From: Phorcus lineatus | Lineage: Eukaryota; Mollusca; Gastropoda; Trochida; Trochidae | DNA: 64,000 nt | Assembly (NCBI GenBank): GCA_921293015.1 | Contig: OV121093.1 | Span: forward strand, 868,001-932,000 | Direction of reading: 5' to 3' | Part shown: one piece after another, positions 54,674-64,000 of the stretch | Numbering within the stretch: position 1 is the stretch's first letter | Layout: every line of letters begins with the position of its first letter | The notes under the pieces: model-generated | The model's database searches: none | Seen by the model: only the letters and a program-made list of their open reading frames with translations | Told to the model about the DNA's origin: nothing | Position numbers and translations under genes: made by a program

Positions 54674-55511
54674 TTTCACAACTTTTTAATCAAATCGGTG
54701 AACACCGTATTTTATCCTATCTAAAGGAAATCAATCTATTTGATAAGTTGTAAAATTTTATACATAGTATATCAGCTTTTAACCACCTCTGTGATATTTT
54801 GCTGATGTTTTTACAGCCTTCGTGCTGTTTCATGTTTTTGCGTTTGCAATCAATTTCATTTCATTAAATCTCGAGCCGCTAATGGCTGAAATATTGCCCA
54901 AGCGGCGTTAAACAATAACTCACTCACTATACATGATTGCCCATACTAATATAACATTATATTAAGCAGATGAAGTGGTAACCTTTACTTGGCAAAGAAT
55001 GCATTTCAGTTTACATCGTGGTTATGATGGTTTTACTCCTTATTATCATCAATTGATGTACACGATTTATATACAAAGTATATGATTCACGATAGTTGCT
55101 TACACTAAAACAGTTAATCCTGTAAGTGGGTTTATTCGTATTTTAGAAGAACAAAGAGGCATGATTGGTTATATATTTGTTTTTTCCCCCTTTAAAATAG
55201 GTTAAACGCAGCCGCCCTCCCTCCTAGCATCTTTACATGTATTTTTCTACTGTAAACCCATGTTACTATTAACCCTTACATCAATAAAAATCAAATCATA
55301 AATTTATACATACGTGTTTGTTGTGAAATAAACAAACCTTTTGTGATCAGTTGAGATAGCTGACAAAAAGGTTAAAACTGAAATAAATATGTTTGTAAAG
55401 AAGTTTAAACTGTGCGCAGTTAATTATACTTACTAGCCATGTTACAACAATGTTAAACACAAGAAGTGTGGACATGCATATCTGTCATTCCCTGATATTG
55501 TATTTCAAGTT
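54674..55511. other. Non-coding stretch
   Basis: It contains the tail of a third SINE-like family at 54870-54928 (see separate entry). No gene supported. Confidence 0.4.
54870..54928 (+). repeat. 3' tail of a third SINE-like family (family C)
   Basis: GCTAATGGCTGAAATATTGC is followed by CCAAGCGGCGTTAAACAATA and ACTCACTCAC. The 3' end is shared in form with families A and B, but the body differs. A reverse fragment of the same body lies at 56041-56072. Confidence 0.7.
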
Positions 55512-55523
55512 ACGATTGCTTGA

Positions 55524-55829
55524 GGTGGTGGGTTAGCGCGTTCGACTTAGGATCAGGAGGTCCATGGTTTGAATCCCGCCAGGGGCTCGGCAACTTTGTC
55601 TGCAGTAGAGAACTGTTCTACACGCAGTCAGGTTTGGGTGCAATGCTACACTGAAATTCAGCGCAGTACCACCCATGGTTCGCTATTTCCAGCCGATGCT
55701 CGCAGGTTTCACCGCAATGCATAGCCACAATGGTGTTGGGGGCTTTCTCCCTGTAATAATAATACTAGCAGCCGCGATATAAGTGAAATAATATTGAAAG
55801 CGGCGTTAAACACCAACTCACCTCACCTC
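55524..55829 (+). mobile_element. SINE family A, nearly full length, 12-bp target-site duplication
   Basis: A copy of the 8914-9240 element with a deletion across the A box (GGTGGTGGGTTAGCGCG at the start) and a B box changed to GGTTTGAATCC. It is flanked by ACGATTGCTTGA at 55512-55523 and 55830-55841. Pol III transcription of this copy is probably impaired. Confidence 0.95.
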
Positions 55830-55841
55830 ACGATTGCTTGA

Positions 55842-56217
55842 ACTAGGCAAAAAACAGCAGAACAAGGATTGGAGGCAATGTTTGCAAGACGTTTATTCAT
55901 GCATAGTCTTAAGTGGCACGATGTGAATTTTATTATGAGAAAGAAAATGTCGTCAGTAGCAATAGCATCATCATCAAGGTTTTATAGGGCAAGTAGAGAT
56001 CCATGCTGTTGATACAGTATTATGAGCGAGTTAGTAATTGCAACTTGGGCAATATTTCAGCCATTAGCGGTTACAGTAGTATGCATGTTTCTACTAAACA
56101 TATCCTAACATAATAACAAAGCTTGCTTCAACTTATTTTTAATCATCTTATTATGTGGCAATCGTCAGTAGTGTAATCATCATCATCACCCTAACCATTA
56201 TCAATAAAGTTCTGACA
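55842..56217. other. Non-coding stretch with reverse family C fragment
   Basis: Minus-strand match to family C at 56041-56072 (TTGGGCAATATTTCAGCCAT). No gene supported. Confidence 0.4.
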
Positions 56218-56474
56218 TCAAACTCTTTGGACTGTCTTGAGGACATTTCCCCTGAGTGTGTAGTTCATCTGCAGCGGTAGAAGGCTTAAAGCCTGCTCCT
56301 GAAGCTCAGATATTTCCATCATCGGGATTGATTGCAAGCCTTTGAGCCGGAAGAGTTCAGTTATCACTTGCTTTAATAATGTAACTTCCTCACTGCATTG
56401 GTCTGCTTTTTCAAGAAAAAGACGCTACTGGGCGGATTGAGACGCAATGCCAGCACCAGACACAGTCTGACAAG
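56218..56474 (-). pseudogene. Orphan coding remnant, unknown family
   Basis: The minus strand is open for about 69 codons after a TAG, and open again before it in the same frame. The protein contains FLEKADQCSEEVTLLKQVIT, ELFRLKGLQSIPMMEISE and LQEQALSLLPLQMNYTL, with heptad-like Leu spacing. The composition looks protein-like rather than random. It could be the C-terminus of a decayed transposon gene. It lies next to the LTR remnant at 56629 but outside it. Confidence 0.3.
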
Positions 56475-56484
56475 TTGGACAGTC

Positions 56485-56609
56485 GATCCCTTTCGATCCC
56501 TTTCTCCCTTGTCTGTCCACTCTCTTTTGGATGCTTGTCATCCACGTGTTTAATAAGTGAAATATTGTTCAAAGCACGCTAAACCCCAACTCACTCACTG
56601 ACTCACTCG
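56485..56609 (+). repeat. SINE-like family B, 3' part
   Basis: GATCCCTTTCTCCCTTGTCT, then TTTTGGATGCTTGTCATCCA and GTTCAAAGCACGCTAAACCC with CTCAC tail. 5'-truncated. Confidence 0.9.
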
Positions 56610-56628
56610 ATTGTATTCAGGTCCTGAT

Positions 56629-56771
56629 TGTTAACTTATAAGGAAGAGCTGCACATGACAGACACAGTTTATTCATTAGCCATGTTATAACGACGGTGCA
56701 TATGAATTAATAACCCATGTAATTTGGTACAGCGGTGTGGTGTTAACAGAGTAATAATCGATATCTTAACA
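56629..56771 (-). mobile_element. Short 3' LTR (143 bp) of an LTR retrotransposon
   Basis: On the minus strand it starts TGTTAAGATATCG and ends CTTATAAGTTAACA, that is TGTTAA...TTAACA. It contains AATAAA. A purine-rich tract (TTAAAGGGGGAGA, 56772-56785) directly precedes it, as expected for the polypurine tract. The upstream reading frame on the same strand (56987-57168) ends about 215 bp before. No second LTR was found in the window. Confidence 0.6.
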
Positions 56772-56986
56772 TCTCCCCCTTTAAGTAATTGTTGAACAAA
56801 TTGAATAAATCCAATTCAAACATGTCATATAAAATTGATAACCATTCACTCAATTATATAAACAAAACTCTCGCATTCATTTACTCATGAATATTTACAT
56901 AAACTTATCATCTGCTATTTAACAAGGATTCAACATATAAAAAAAACATAAGTCAATATTTCAACTTCAAATTAACTTATCAACAG

Positions 56987-57168
56987 TCATATCTTGATGG
57001 GGTATTCACCACATGTCCACTGCTGGTAGTTCTCAAGAGTAGTTTGTTCCTCAGTGTTCATGTTCATCTTAGGTCGAGAAGTCTTTTCAACACATTGCTT
57101 TACAGGTGTTTTGGGTGAAGCAATTTCACATTTCTTCGGTGATTGAGATGTCTCAACTGAAGACCTGA
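56987..57168 (-). pseudogene. C-terminal end of LTR-retrotransposon polyprotein or linked ORF
   Basis: The minus-strand frame ends with SSVETSQSPKKCEIASPKTP, MNMNTEEQTTLENYQQWTC and GEYPIKI, then stop. It is followed by the polypurine tract and LTR. A family B element (57169-57424) interrupts it; the frame continues for only about 8 codons beyond. The exact protein is not recognised. Confidence 0.45.
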
Positions 57169-57424
57169 GTGAGTGAGTGAGTTGGGGTTTAACGTGATTT
57201 GAACAATATTCCAGTTAATAGACACGTGGATGACAAGCATCCAAAAGAGAGTAGACAGATCTGGGAGAAAGGGATCGGCAGGATGAGGGAAAAGACGGAA
57301 AGAAAGGCATAGTGAGAGACAGACAACAGTTTTAGAAAGACTCAAATCTAGTAAGCTCCAGCTGGCATAGCTCTTGGCGTCGTTAAAGCACCACACCACG
57401 ATAAGGTATTGAGTCCAGTGGTCG
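57169..57424 (-). mobile_element. SINE-like family B with 14-bp target-site duplication, internally deleted
   Basis: A minus-strand copy between AACTGAAGACCTGA repeats (57155-57168 and 57425-57438). About 60 bp near the TAGCTTGTC..CAGGTCGACG part is missing compared with 58566-58887. Confidence 0.95.
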
Positions 57425-57514
57425 AACTGAAGACCTGAATGAATATAAAGTTGATGGAGTTATCTTTTTTCATTTATTTTTTTATCCTTTCGACCCATTT
57501 TAGGGGGTTAATAC

Positions 57515-58090
57515 ATTCATCACCCAGGGTCCCCATCCACCACGGAGCTCCAACAAGGGCGGTGCTACATGCCAGCGGGACTCCAGCTAGCAGCACCGGG
57601 GATACAAGGGTGATTTACTCCCACTAAGAGTTGCCAATTCTAAACAGGATTGACCCATTAACCACTGCTATCTTAGACGCAAAGTGGAAATGTCTGTAAG
57701 GCAGCAGACACAAGAGCAAGAAAAGAAGATGAATGCAAAGAGAAGGATAGGAAAGGAAAGATGTGAGAAATGGAGAAGAGGGATAGAAAAGAGTTAAGAT
57801 GATAAGAAAAAGCAGAGGGATAGAGAAGAACTAAGCAACCAAGTGCTTGGCATGACCAGCCGATTTACCAAACCGGGCGCGTCTGGTCTCCTGTCTAGAT
57901 GAAGTCGGGGCCGAAGTGGTGTATTGGTCAGTGTAAGCTATTCAGTTACGCCTCCCTCAACCACCAGGCTTCATTCCTCCAACGACACAGGTCGCAGTCC
58001 ACGGTATACAGACCGCCCCATTAGTCGCCTCTTTCGACAGGCATGGAGATGCCGAGGCCCTATTCTATCCCGGGATCCCCACGGGGTTTC
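57515..58090 (-). repeat. 5' region of a Jockey/Nimb-like LINE, second copy
   Basis: Similar to 62770-63370 at both ends: CCACGGAG(CT)CCAACAAGGG, TGCCAAT...GGATTGACCCATT, CTTGGCATGACCAGCCG, CACAGGTCGCAGTCCACGG and CAGGCATGGAGATGCCGAGG. The A/G-rich centre (57660-57840) differs. Only the 5' untranslated part of the LINE is present. Confidence 0.75.
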
Positions 58091-58565
58091 AAATTGTAGA
58101 CAAGTTTTCACATGAATGAGTAGTTTTTTTCATGTCAGGAGGAGTTTTGTCTAGCACAATCCCCAGAACAATCCCTGACACGGCCGAGTTGTTTTATTTG
58201 TTCTACAGATGAATATGTAGCCTTGAGTCATGAAGTTATCAGTCACGCTTAAATTCATCCCTTTCACATTATCCCTCACATAAATCAGTCAACTGAATAA
58301 AATCGGTCAATTAGGACACAAACACTGTCAGGGCTGGACATACAAAATGAGGTCAGTTGACCGAAGTTTGTCCATTAAATCGGTCACACAAAGGTCATTT
58401 CATTTTTAAATAATTCAGGACTAAAGAGGCATCTATACAACACCTGGTGATGGTAAAAGGGCAACAGAAGGAGTAATGGTAGAGGAAAAGTTTGAGATAG
58501 ACCAGCTGGTAGGCGGCACGTGGCATCGGTGCAAGAGGGATTTTGCGACAACTTCAGTGGTAGAG

Positions 58566-58887
58566 TGAGTGAGTGAGTGAGTTGGGGTTTAACGTGCTTT
58601 GAACAATATTCCAGTTATTAAGCACGTGGATGACAAGCATCCAAAAGAGAGTGGACAGACAAGGGAGAAAGGGATCGAAAGGATGAGAGAAAAGACTGAA
58701 AGAAGGGCATAGTGAGAGATAGACAACAGGTTTTAGAAGGACTCAAATTTAGTCTGGCTTCTATCCGTCGACCTGTCCAGCTTGGGTGTCCCTACCAGGA
58801 ACATGTAAGCTCCAGCTGGCATAGCTCTCAGGGTTTCTGAAGCACGCAAACCACCACACCACGGTAAGGTATTGGGTCCAGTGGTGG
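58566..58887 (-). mobile_element. SINE-like family B, full length, 12-bp target-site duplication
   Basis: A minus-strand copy flanked by TCAGTGGTAGAG (58554-58565 and 58888-58899). The tail (GTGAGTGAGTGAGTTGGGGT) lies at the left. About 320 bp, like the copy at 6188. Confidence 0.95.
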
Positions 58888-58939
58888 TCAGTGGTAGAGA
58901 TCAAATAATTTTACTGGAGAACAGGTAAATAAAGCTGCA

Positions 58940-60075
58940 CAAGCAGCCATTGCTTTAGATGACAACTTGGCACCGAGAGATATCTTCCCACTTACTTCGA
59001 CGATCACCTCATTGAAATGCTTGCAAGAAACCATCGTCACTTTCCTGCAGAAGTATGGTCGTCCTCTTGACACAAATGCAACTGAGATTTCGGCCTTAAC
59101 ATCATCATGGGCACGTTACGCTATCCAAGAGTTAGAATGTACTGGGCTCGGAGTTCCATTGTCCAGGCTATGAGCAGAGACAAGATTTGAACTGATCTTA
59201 AAATATCTAAGTTGTAAATGACTTGGATATCCCAGAAGAACAACATCACAGAAATGACAAGTTGTGGAAAATCAGACCCTACTTCGAGCACATCGAGCAA
59301 GTCTGCCTCCAGCTGCCAAAATCCAACACAGTTGGTATTGATGAACAGATGATTCCTTTCACTGATCACACTACAGTTAGACAACACATTCGTGGTAAAC
59401 CGAATCCGAGTCTCAATAACTTCGTGATTGCTGCACCATCTGGATTGGTTCTTGACCAAGGTAAAGAGCATCTGCTTGATGAAGATAATAGTACTATGCC
59501 TGTTGGGGGCCTTGTTGTCCTGCGCCTTATATCCTCTTTCCAAGAAGGCACATCTGTATTCATGGACAGATATTTCACCAACATTTCAATCCTTGAAAAG
59601 CTGGTCGGGAAGCGAATGCATGGAATAGAAACTATCATAAAGAGATCAGCATCTCCCTTCAGATCGTGCACTGGCCAGGGAAGGACATGGTTCTTCAAAT
59701 CAAATCTTCCCGGAGGATGGGAAGTTTGCTGTAGTTCAATGGTTTGACAACAAGTCTGTCTTGATGGTATCTAAAAGACATGGGGTCAATCCTGAATCCA
59801 ACTGTCGTCGTTGGTCAAAACCCGAGAGAACTTATCTCATCAGGAGACCTGCAACTGTAAAGTTCTACAACAACAAGATGGGAGGAGTGGACCTAAATGA
59901 CAGAATGATCACTCTGTCCGTATTTGTGCTCCCACAAGCAAATGGACAGTAAGAACCATATTCCACATGGTCGACATGAGTTTGTTCTCGGTAGTAAATC
60001 CAAGAGTTGACCAAACTGGTAAGAAGATCCAACTTCTTGATTTCAGTTTGTCCATTGGTGAGTTAGCGGCCGCTG
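58940..60075 (+). pseudogene. piggyBac-type transposase pseudogene
   Basis: Plus-strand pieces in order, in changing frames: MGTLRYPRVRMYWARSSIVQ and AMSRDK (~59105-59185), then 59223-59747 with HHRNDKLWKIRPYFEHI, TVGIDEQMIPFTDHT (a catalytic Asp region), GKPNPSLNNFVIAAPSG and SVFMDRYFTNISILEKL. Then YNNKMGGVDLNDRMI (59761-59952) and a C-terminal segment to about 60070. These are hallmarks of the DDE_Tnp_1_7 (piggyBac) family. Several frameshifts make it dead. The first part of the gene was not recognised before 58940, where a family B element adjoins. Confidence 0.9.
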
Positions 60076-60257
60076 TCTGAAAGGCCCGGGGCCACTCTCT
60101 GAAAGGCCCTGGACCTCTCTCTGAAGGCCCTAAACAGACAGTCAATAGGCCCTTGGGACACGTTCTTAAATATCGACTAGGTCAAAGAAAGGTCCGGGGC
60201 CTCTCTCTAAAAGACCAGGGGTCACTCTCTTAATCGACGAAACGCCAGTCAAAGGCC
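60070..60257. repeat. GC-rich degenerate repeats (GGCCC/GGGCC)
   Basis: AAAGGCCCGGGGCCACTCTC and shortened variants recur about six times, several with CTCTCTGAAAGGCCC. They are unlike the AT-rich flanks. They separate the piggyBac pseudogene from the truncated LINE. Confidence 0.75.
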
Positions 60258-61412
60258 CGGGGCCACAATATCAGTTTTAGATGTAAGAAGTTCACCTTTG
60301 ACCTGTAGATGTTTTATTGATGATTTGGAACCTTTGCCTTTAATTTTACTAATCATATTCCAGACTTTGCTCATAGGCGTTCTGGAATTAATTTTAGAGA
60401 CATAGCCTCTCCAAGATTTGCGTTTTTCTTGATTGACAGTGCGGCGAGCCTTAGCCCGAGCTTTGCGACAGCCATCAAGATTGCCTGGTGTAGGATGTTT
60501 GTTGAACCTTCGTTCAGCCTTTTTACGTGCTCGAATGTCTTGTCTGCATGTATCATTAAACCATGGTTTAACAATACGTGGATTAGAGGTTGATTTAGGA
60601 ATGGCTTCCTCAGCAATTTCTATTAATTTATCTGAAAGTGTTTTGATAGGGTCTTCAGATTGTAATATTGATTCATATTTTATGTTTTCCATGCAAAGGG
60701 AAGAAAAAGTGTCCCAATCTGCTTTGGAAAACTTCCAATGAGGATTGTGTTCTTCAGGAGAAGATAGGGCAGGTTCCAATACTATTGGAAAGTGATCACT
60801 GCCACACATATCCTCATGGACTGACCAAATAAAGTCATTAAGTAATGATGGGTCAGTCATAGATAAGTCAATTGCGGAATATGTTCCTGAAGCAGGATGT
60901 AAATACGTATTGGTCCCATCATTAAATAATGAAAGACCATTATTGCCAAGGAAATCTTCCAACTTTTTACCCTTGTCATTGGTTGAATTACTTCCCCACA
61001 AGGGATTATGGCTGTTAAAGTCCCCAAGAATAAGAAAAGGTTTAGGGAGTTGCTGAACAAGATCATCGAGATCTTGAAGTATAAGTTTATCTGAAGGTGG
61101 AACATAAATTGAACATAATGTAAGAGTTTTGAATAAGCTAAGCTGTACAGCTACAGCTTGCAGTTTAGTTTTAAGGGGAATTTGACTGTGAATCACTCCT
61201 TGTCTCACAAGAATTGATGCACCCCCTTTGGCTCTTTCCAAGTCTGGTGAAAAGGCATTATACAAAGAGAAACCACGCATGGTGGTGTTATCAGATTGCT
61301 TAAAATGAGTTTCCTGCAGACATATTGCCTGTGGATTATATGATTGAGCCAGTAAAGAGAGCTCATTAAAGTTGGCTTTAAAACCACGACAATTCCACTG
61401 AAGAATTGCCAT
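60258..61412 (-). pseudogene. Jockey/Nimb-like LINE ORF2, endonuclease and linker; reverse transcriptase missing
   Basis: Start chosen at ATG 61412 (MAILQWNCRGFKANFNELS). The APE endonuclease is complete: QWNCRGF (Asn), AICLQETHF (Glu), CSIYVPPSD, FLILGDFNSHNPLWGS (Asp, Asn), SAIDLSMTDPSL and GSDHFPIVLE (Asp-His). The linker to the reverse transcriptase follows with KPWFNDTCRQDIRARKKAER and GYVSKINSRTPMSKVWN. The frame runs uninterrupted for 380 residues but ends abruptly at about 60262 in GGCCCGGGG repeats. LINE copies normally lose the 5' end, so loss of the 3' end implies a later deletion or rearrangement. The endonuclease itself looks intact. Confidence 0.85.
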
Positions 61413-61629
61413 AATTAATAAAAATGGAGTGAAAATATACATTTTAAATTATACTAGGAGCCTTGAGAGCCTTCGCCCCCCAGGATCCTCAGAGGATGCC
61501 CTTTGCCGCGATGGAGAGCGGCTTGTGGACCTGGATGGACAAGGGGAATCATCCATGTCCACATCAAAGTCAAGGTCCTGGAACCTGTTTCCAACACTGA
61601 CAGGGTCCTTGTCAGCTTTTGTTACCCTG

Positions 61630-62763
61630 TCAGAGGATTGGTGCTTTTTTGATTGCCTTTTTTTTTTGAATGCTTCGATTGAGAAGAAGATGGTGAATGT
61701 GGAGTTTTTTTAGGTAGAGGAGTTGTTGGTTTGTTAGGATCATAGATTGATTTTTATCTGAGTAAGTGATGGAAATGTTATTGTAAGATTGAGTTTGAGT
61801 TGTTTTTGGTTTATCTAGTTGGGGTTTATATTTAACTGCTTGTGGTCTGTCAAGCCAGGTGTAGTCAGACTGGATGGCAATGGACACCTTATGGACAGGT
61901 GTTGAAGATGTTGATGTTGAAGCTGCTGCAGCAGCATAGGAAGCTTTATCATTTGCGGAGACCTGTTTCCTGGCCTCAGCAAATGAAACATTGTTTTCCG
62001 ATTTGAATTTAATGATTTTACTTTCCTTGATGAAAGTAGGGCATTGTTTAGAGGACGCCATGTGGGGACCTTTGCAATTTGGACACACGTGAGGAGCTTC
62101 ACAGGTGGAACTATCGTGGTCCCCCTTGCCACACTTCTGGCAGACCATGCTGCCACGGCAAGAGTTGGAACCATGTCCAAACTTTTGGCACTTGAAGCAC
62201 CGAAGTGGGTTTGGAATGTATAATTCCACCTTGATAAGAAGATACCCAGCCTTAATATTAGGGGGAAGAGATGATGTACCAAATTCCATCAAATAGGTGT
62301 TTGACGGAAAGGTCTTGTTCTTTTCTTTATCTTTGAATGTGAATCTCTTCACATGTGTCACTCCTTGGGATTTGAGCTCTGTCACAAGCTCGTCCTCGGA
62401 CATGTCGGATAGAACCCTATCCCTGTCACGGACAATGCCCTTGCAGGTATTGAGAGAGCGGTGAGGGGCGACTTTGACAGCCACCCCAGCAAAGTTGGTA
62501 AGTTTGAGAAGATTGTTAGATTGTTGTTAGGTTGAACATTCAATCAGAAGAGATCCAGAGCGAAGTTTAGTAATGTTTTTTACCGTACCAGCAACTCCTT
62601 TAACTCCTTTTTCAATGGCGAAGGGATTGAGTTTAAGTGGCTCACCACCATTACTGCCACCCTCCATCACAATGAATCTTGGCCATAAGTTTAGATTTGA
62701 TCCCTCATCCGAAGATGAGGACTGAAGTACTTCCTCAGACTTGCGCTTTTTTTGGGTAGTCAT
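61630..62763 (-). pseudogene. Jockey/Nimb-like LINE ORF1 (gag-like, zinc knuckles), one in-frame stop
   Basis: Start at ATG 62763 (MTTQKKRKSEEVLQSSSSDE). One TAA at 62529-62527 interrupts an otherwise continuous frame to 61630 (about 377 codons). The N-terminal half has LNPFAIEKGVKGVAGTVKNI and an RRM-like region with FGTSSLPPNIKAGYLLIKVE. Three zinc knuckles follow: CFKCQKFGHGSNSC, CQKCGKGDHDSSTC and CPNCKGPHMASSKQC. The C-terminus is Ser/Thr-, then Lys-rich. The protein binds LINE RNA. ORF2 starts about 220 bp downstream on the same strand. Confidence 0.85.
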
Positions 62764-63370
62764 GTTGGTTTAAGGTGTCTCGCCAGACCTGCTCCCCACC
62801 CACCACGGAGTCCAACAAGGGGGATGCCAAATGTCTGTGGGTTTCCAACAGACTGACATCAGGGCTACAACCCGGGCATACTCCAATAATAGCGTTGCCA
62901 ATGCTACACTGGATTGACCCATTGGCCACCGCCTTCTTGGCGTTAGCATGAAAGGTTGAGTTGAAATTGAAAAGTTTAATAACTGAGATATAGAAAAAAG
63001 GATGAAGCTATAGAAAGTTTAGGTAATAAGAAAAGCTATTGATTGTTAAGTGTTTAGAAAATAGAATTTGGAGAAGCAAACTTTGTAGATAATTAACATC
63101 AAGGGCTTGGCATGACCAGCCGGTTGATCAGATCGGGCCCATCTGACCGCCTGTCTAGAAGAAGTTAGGGTCAAAGTGATGTGTTGGAGGGCACACCCTC
63201 AGGCATACACCAACCTCAACCACCAGAATCCCTTTCTCCATCAACACAGGTCGCAGTCCACGGCAAACAGACGGCCCCATTTTAGTCGCCTCATACGACA
63301 GGCATGGAGATACCGAGGCCCTATTCTTACCCGGGAGCCCCACGAGGGTCAAGGAGGTAGTAGTTATTTT
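62764..63370 (-). repeat. 5' untranslated region of the Jockey/Nimb-like LINE
   Basis: Its conserved blocks match 57515-58090. The 5' end on the minus strand is near 63370 (GACCCTCGTGGGGCTCCCGG). It leads directly into ORF1. Confidence 0.7.
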
Positions 63371-63425
63371 GATTTGTACACAATTTATATCAACCCTGCT
63401 AGGTGCACGCACCGACAACAAGTAC

Positions 63426-64000
63426 ATGCATGCAGTTGACGACGAAACGTATAAGATATTATTGGAATTAGCTCAAGGGAAGTTCTGTGTTCCCGTTGCA
63501 AAACGCACTCGGGTGCAGAGGAATGCATGTGTCCGGTATTGGAGACGGCGATTCGACTTTTCTGTACAGGATGAACAAGGCGTTCCTTTTTTGTACTTTC
63601 AAGGCAGACGTGTTTTGAAGAATTCTGAAGTTTCTGGTATAGTGAACCGCGAGTTCACTAGATTGAAATCCGCTGGATATCGTCGAATATGGCACCATGC
63701 TAACGACGATGTTGCGGCACTTACTGAAAAGTCAGTTCGGACTGAACTTGCAACTAATTCCAAATTTGCTATTCATAGAGTTAAATTTACAAACAAAGCA
63801 GTTATGAAACCGGTAACCGCGTCATGTGTGAATGCACATCACCAACTTGATCTAATTGATTTTTCAAAACAGCCAGTTACGTGGAACAAAAAGATTTATC
63901 GGTATATCCTTTCTGTGATAGACATTTTTAGTCGTTTTATATGGCTGAAGCCAATAGAAAGGAAAACAAGTAAACACGTTTCACGAGTTTTATCCCGCAT
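63426..64000 (+). CDS. Integrase (rve-type) of a transposon, N-terminal part, runs off the window
   Basis: Open from ATG 63426 to the window edge, 191 codons. The N-terminal region has ETYKILLELAQGKFC and RVQRNACVRYWRRRF. A middle region has GYRRIWHHANDDVAALTEKS. The start of a retroviral-type integrase core follows: HHQLDLIDFSKQ (first catalytic Asp), then IYRYILSVIDIFSRFIWLKP. The later Asp and Glu lie outside the window. The layout fits integrases of Polinton, Ginger or KRBA2-like elements; I cannot choose between them from this part. No stops, so it may be intact. Polinton polymerase debris lies 9 kb to the left, but a link is not shown. Confidence 0.75.
   Translation, partial: MHAVDDETYKILLELAQGKFCVPVAKRTRVQRNACVRYWRRRFDFSVQDEQGVPFLYFQGRRVLKNSEVSGIVNREFTRLKSAGYRRIWHHANDDVAALTEKSVRTELATNSKFAIHRVKFTNKAVMKPVTASCVNAHHQLDLIDFSKQPVTWNKKIYRYILSVIDIFSRFIWLKPIERKTSKHVSRVLSR

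Noticed and set aside
63430..63455. GACGACGAAACG, similar to the 3' part of a hammerhead core
   Set aside because: No CUGAUGA with a pairing stem II upstream; it lies inside the integrase coding sequence.
1..64000. Bacterial or viral origin of the window
   Set aside because: Spliced genes, SINEs, LINEs and Harbinger/Tc1/piggyBac elements throughout show animal nuclear DNA.

Overview
The window looks like nuclear DNA of an invertebrate animal, most likely a gastropod mollusc of the abalone (Haliotis) kind. The reasons are AT-rich sequence, split genes with GT-AG introns, and many copies of tRNA-derived SINEs whose 3' ends run into CTCAC repeats, a style I know from vetigastropod genomes. The species assignment is inference. 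No operons, ribosome binding sites or prokaryotic genes are present.

Almost the whole window is transposable elements nested in one another. 0-9 kb: a broken YqaJ-type recombinase exon on the minus strand, SINE pieces, and a minus-strand receptor-like gene whose exons were duplicated in tandem (5.9-8.9 kb). One duplicate is interrupted by a SINE-like element, and a Tc1 remnant lies between the copies. 9-12.6 kb: a decayed Gypsy integrase, a RecQ-like helicase remnant split by a SINE, and a second Tc1 remnant. 13.1-15.5 kb: an L1-like LINE (ORF1 and the endonuclease half of ORF2).

15.5-40.4 kb: ORF2 of that LINE is interrupted here, and its next part resumes at about 40.38 kb. The intervening ~24.9 kb appears to be one giant Helitron/Helentron-like element. 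It encodes an uninterrupted 2,657-residue protein on the minus strand: protease-like domain, 18-residue repeats, DUF6570-like region, HUH Rep nuclease, PIF1 helicase, and endonuclease/exonuclease/phosphatase domain. It has a 12-bp stem-loop at its right end. The rest is AT-rich non-coding DNA with tandem repeats and small inverted-repeat elements.

41.8-43.1 kb: six tiny minus-strand exons in one consistent phase, encoding an acidic C-terminus that I do not recognise. 43.8-52.0 kb: an apparently complete PIF/Harbinger transposon with imperfect terminal repeats, a two-exon transposase on the plus strand and a six-exon PHD plus Myb/SANT-like protein on the minus strand. The transposase intron contains every core element of a type III hammerhead ribozyme, with a small inverted-repeat transposon inserted in its stem-I loop. 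This is the most striking observation in the window.

52-64 kb: a broken Polinton-type DNA polymerase fragment, SINEs with clear target-site duplications, a short LTR with the end of a retrotransposon reading frame, a piggyBac pseudogene, a Jockey/Nimb-like LINE lacking its reverse transcriptase, and the start of an integrase gene that runs off the right edge. No ordinary single-copy host gene could be identified with confidence.
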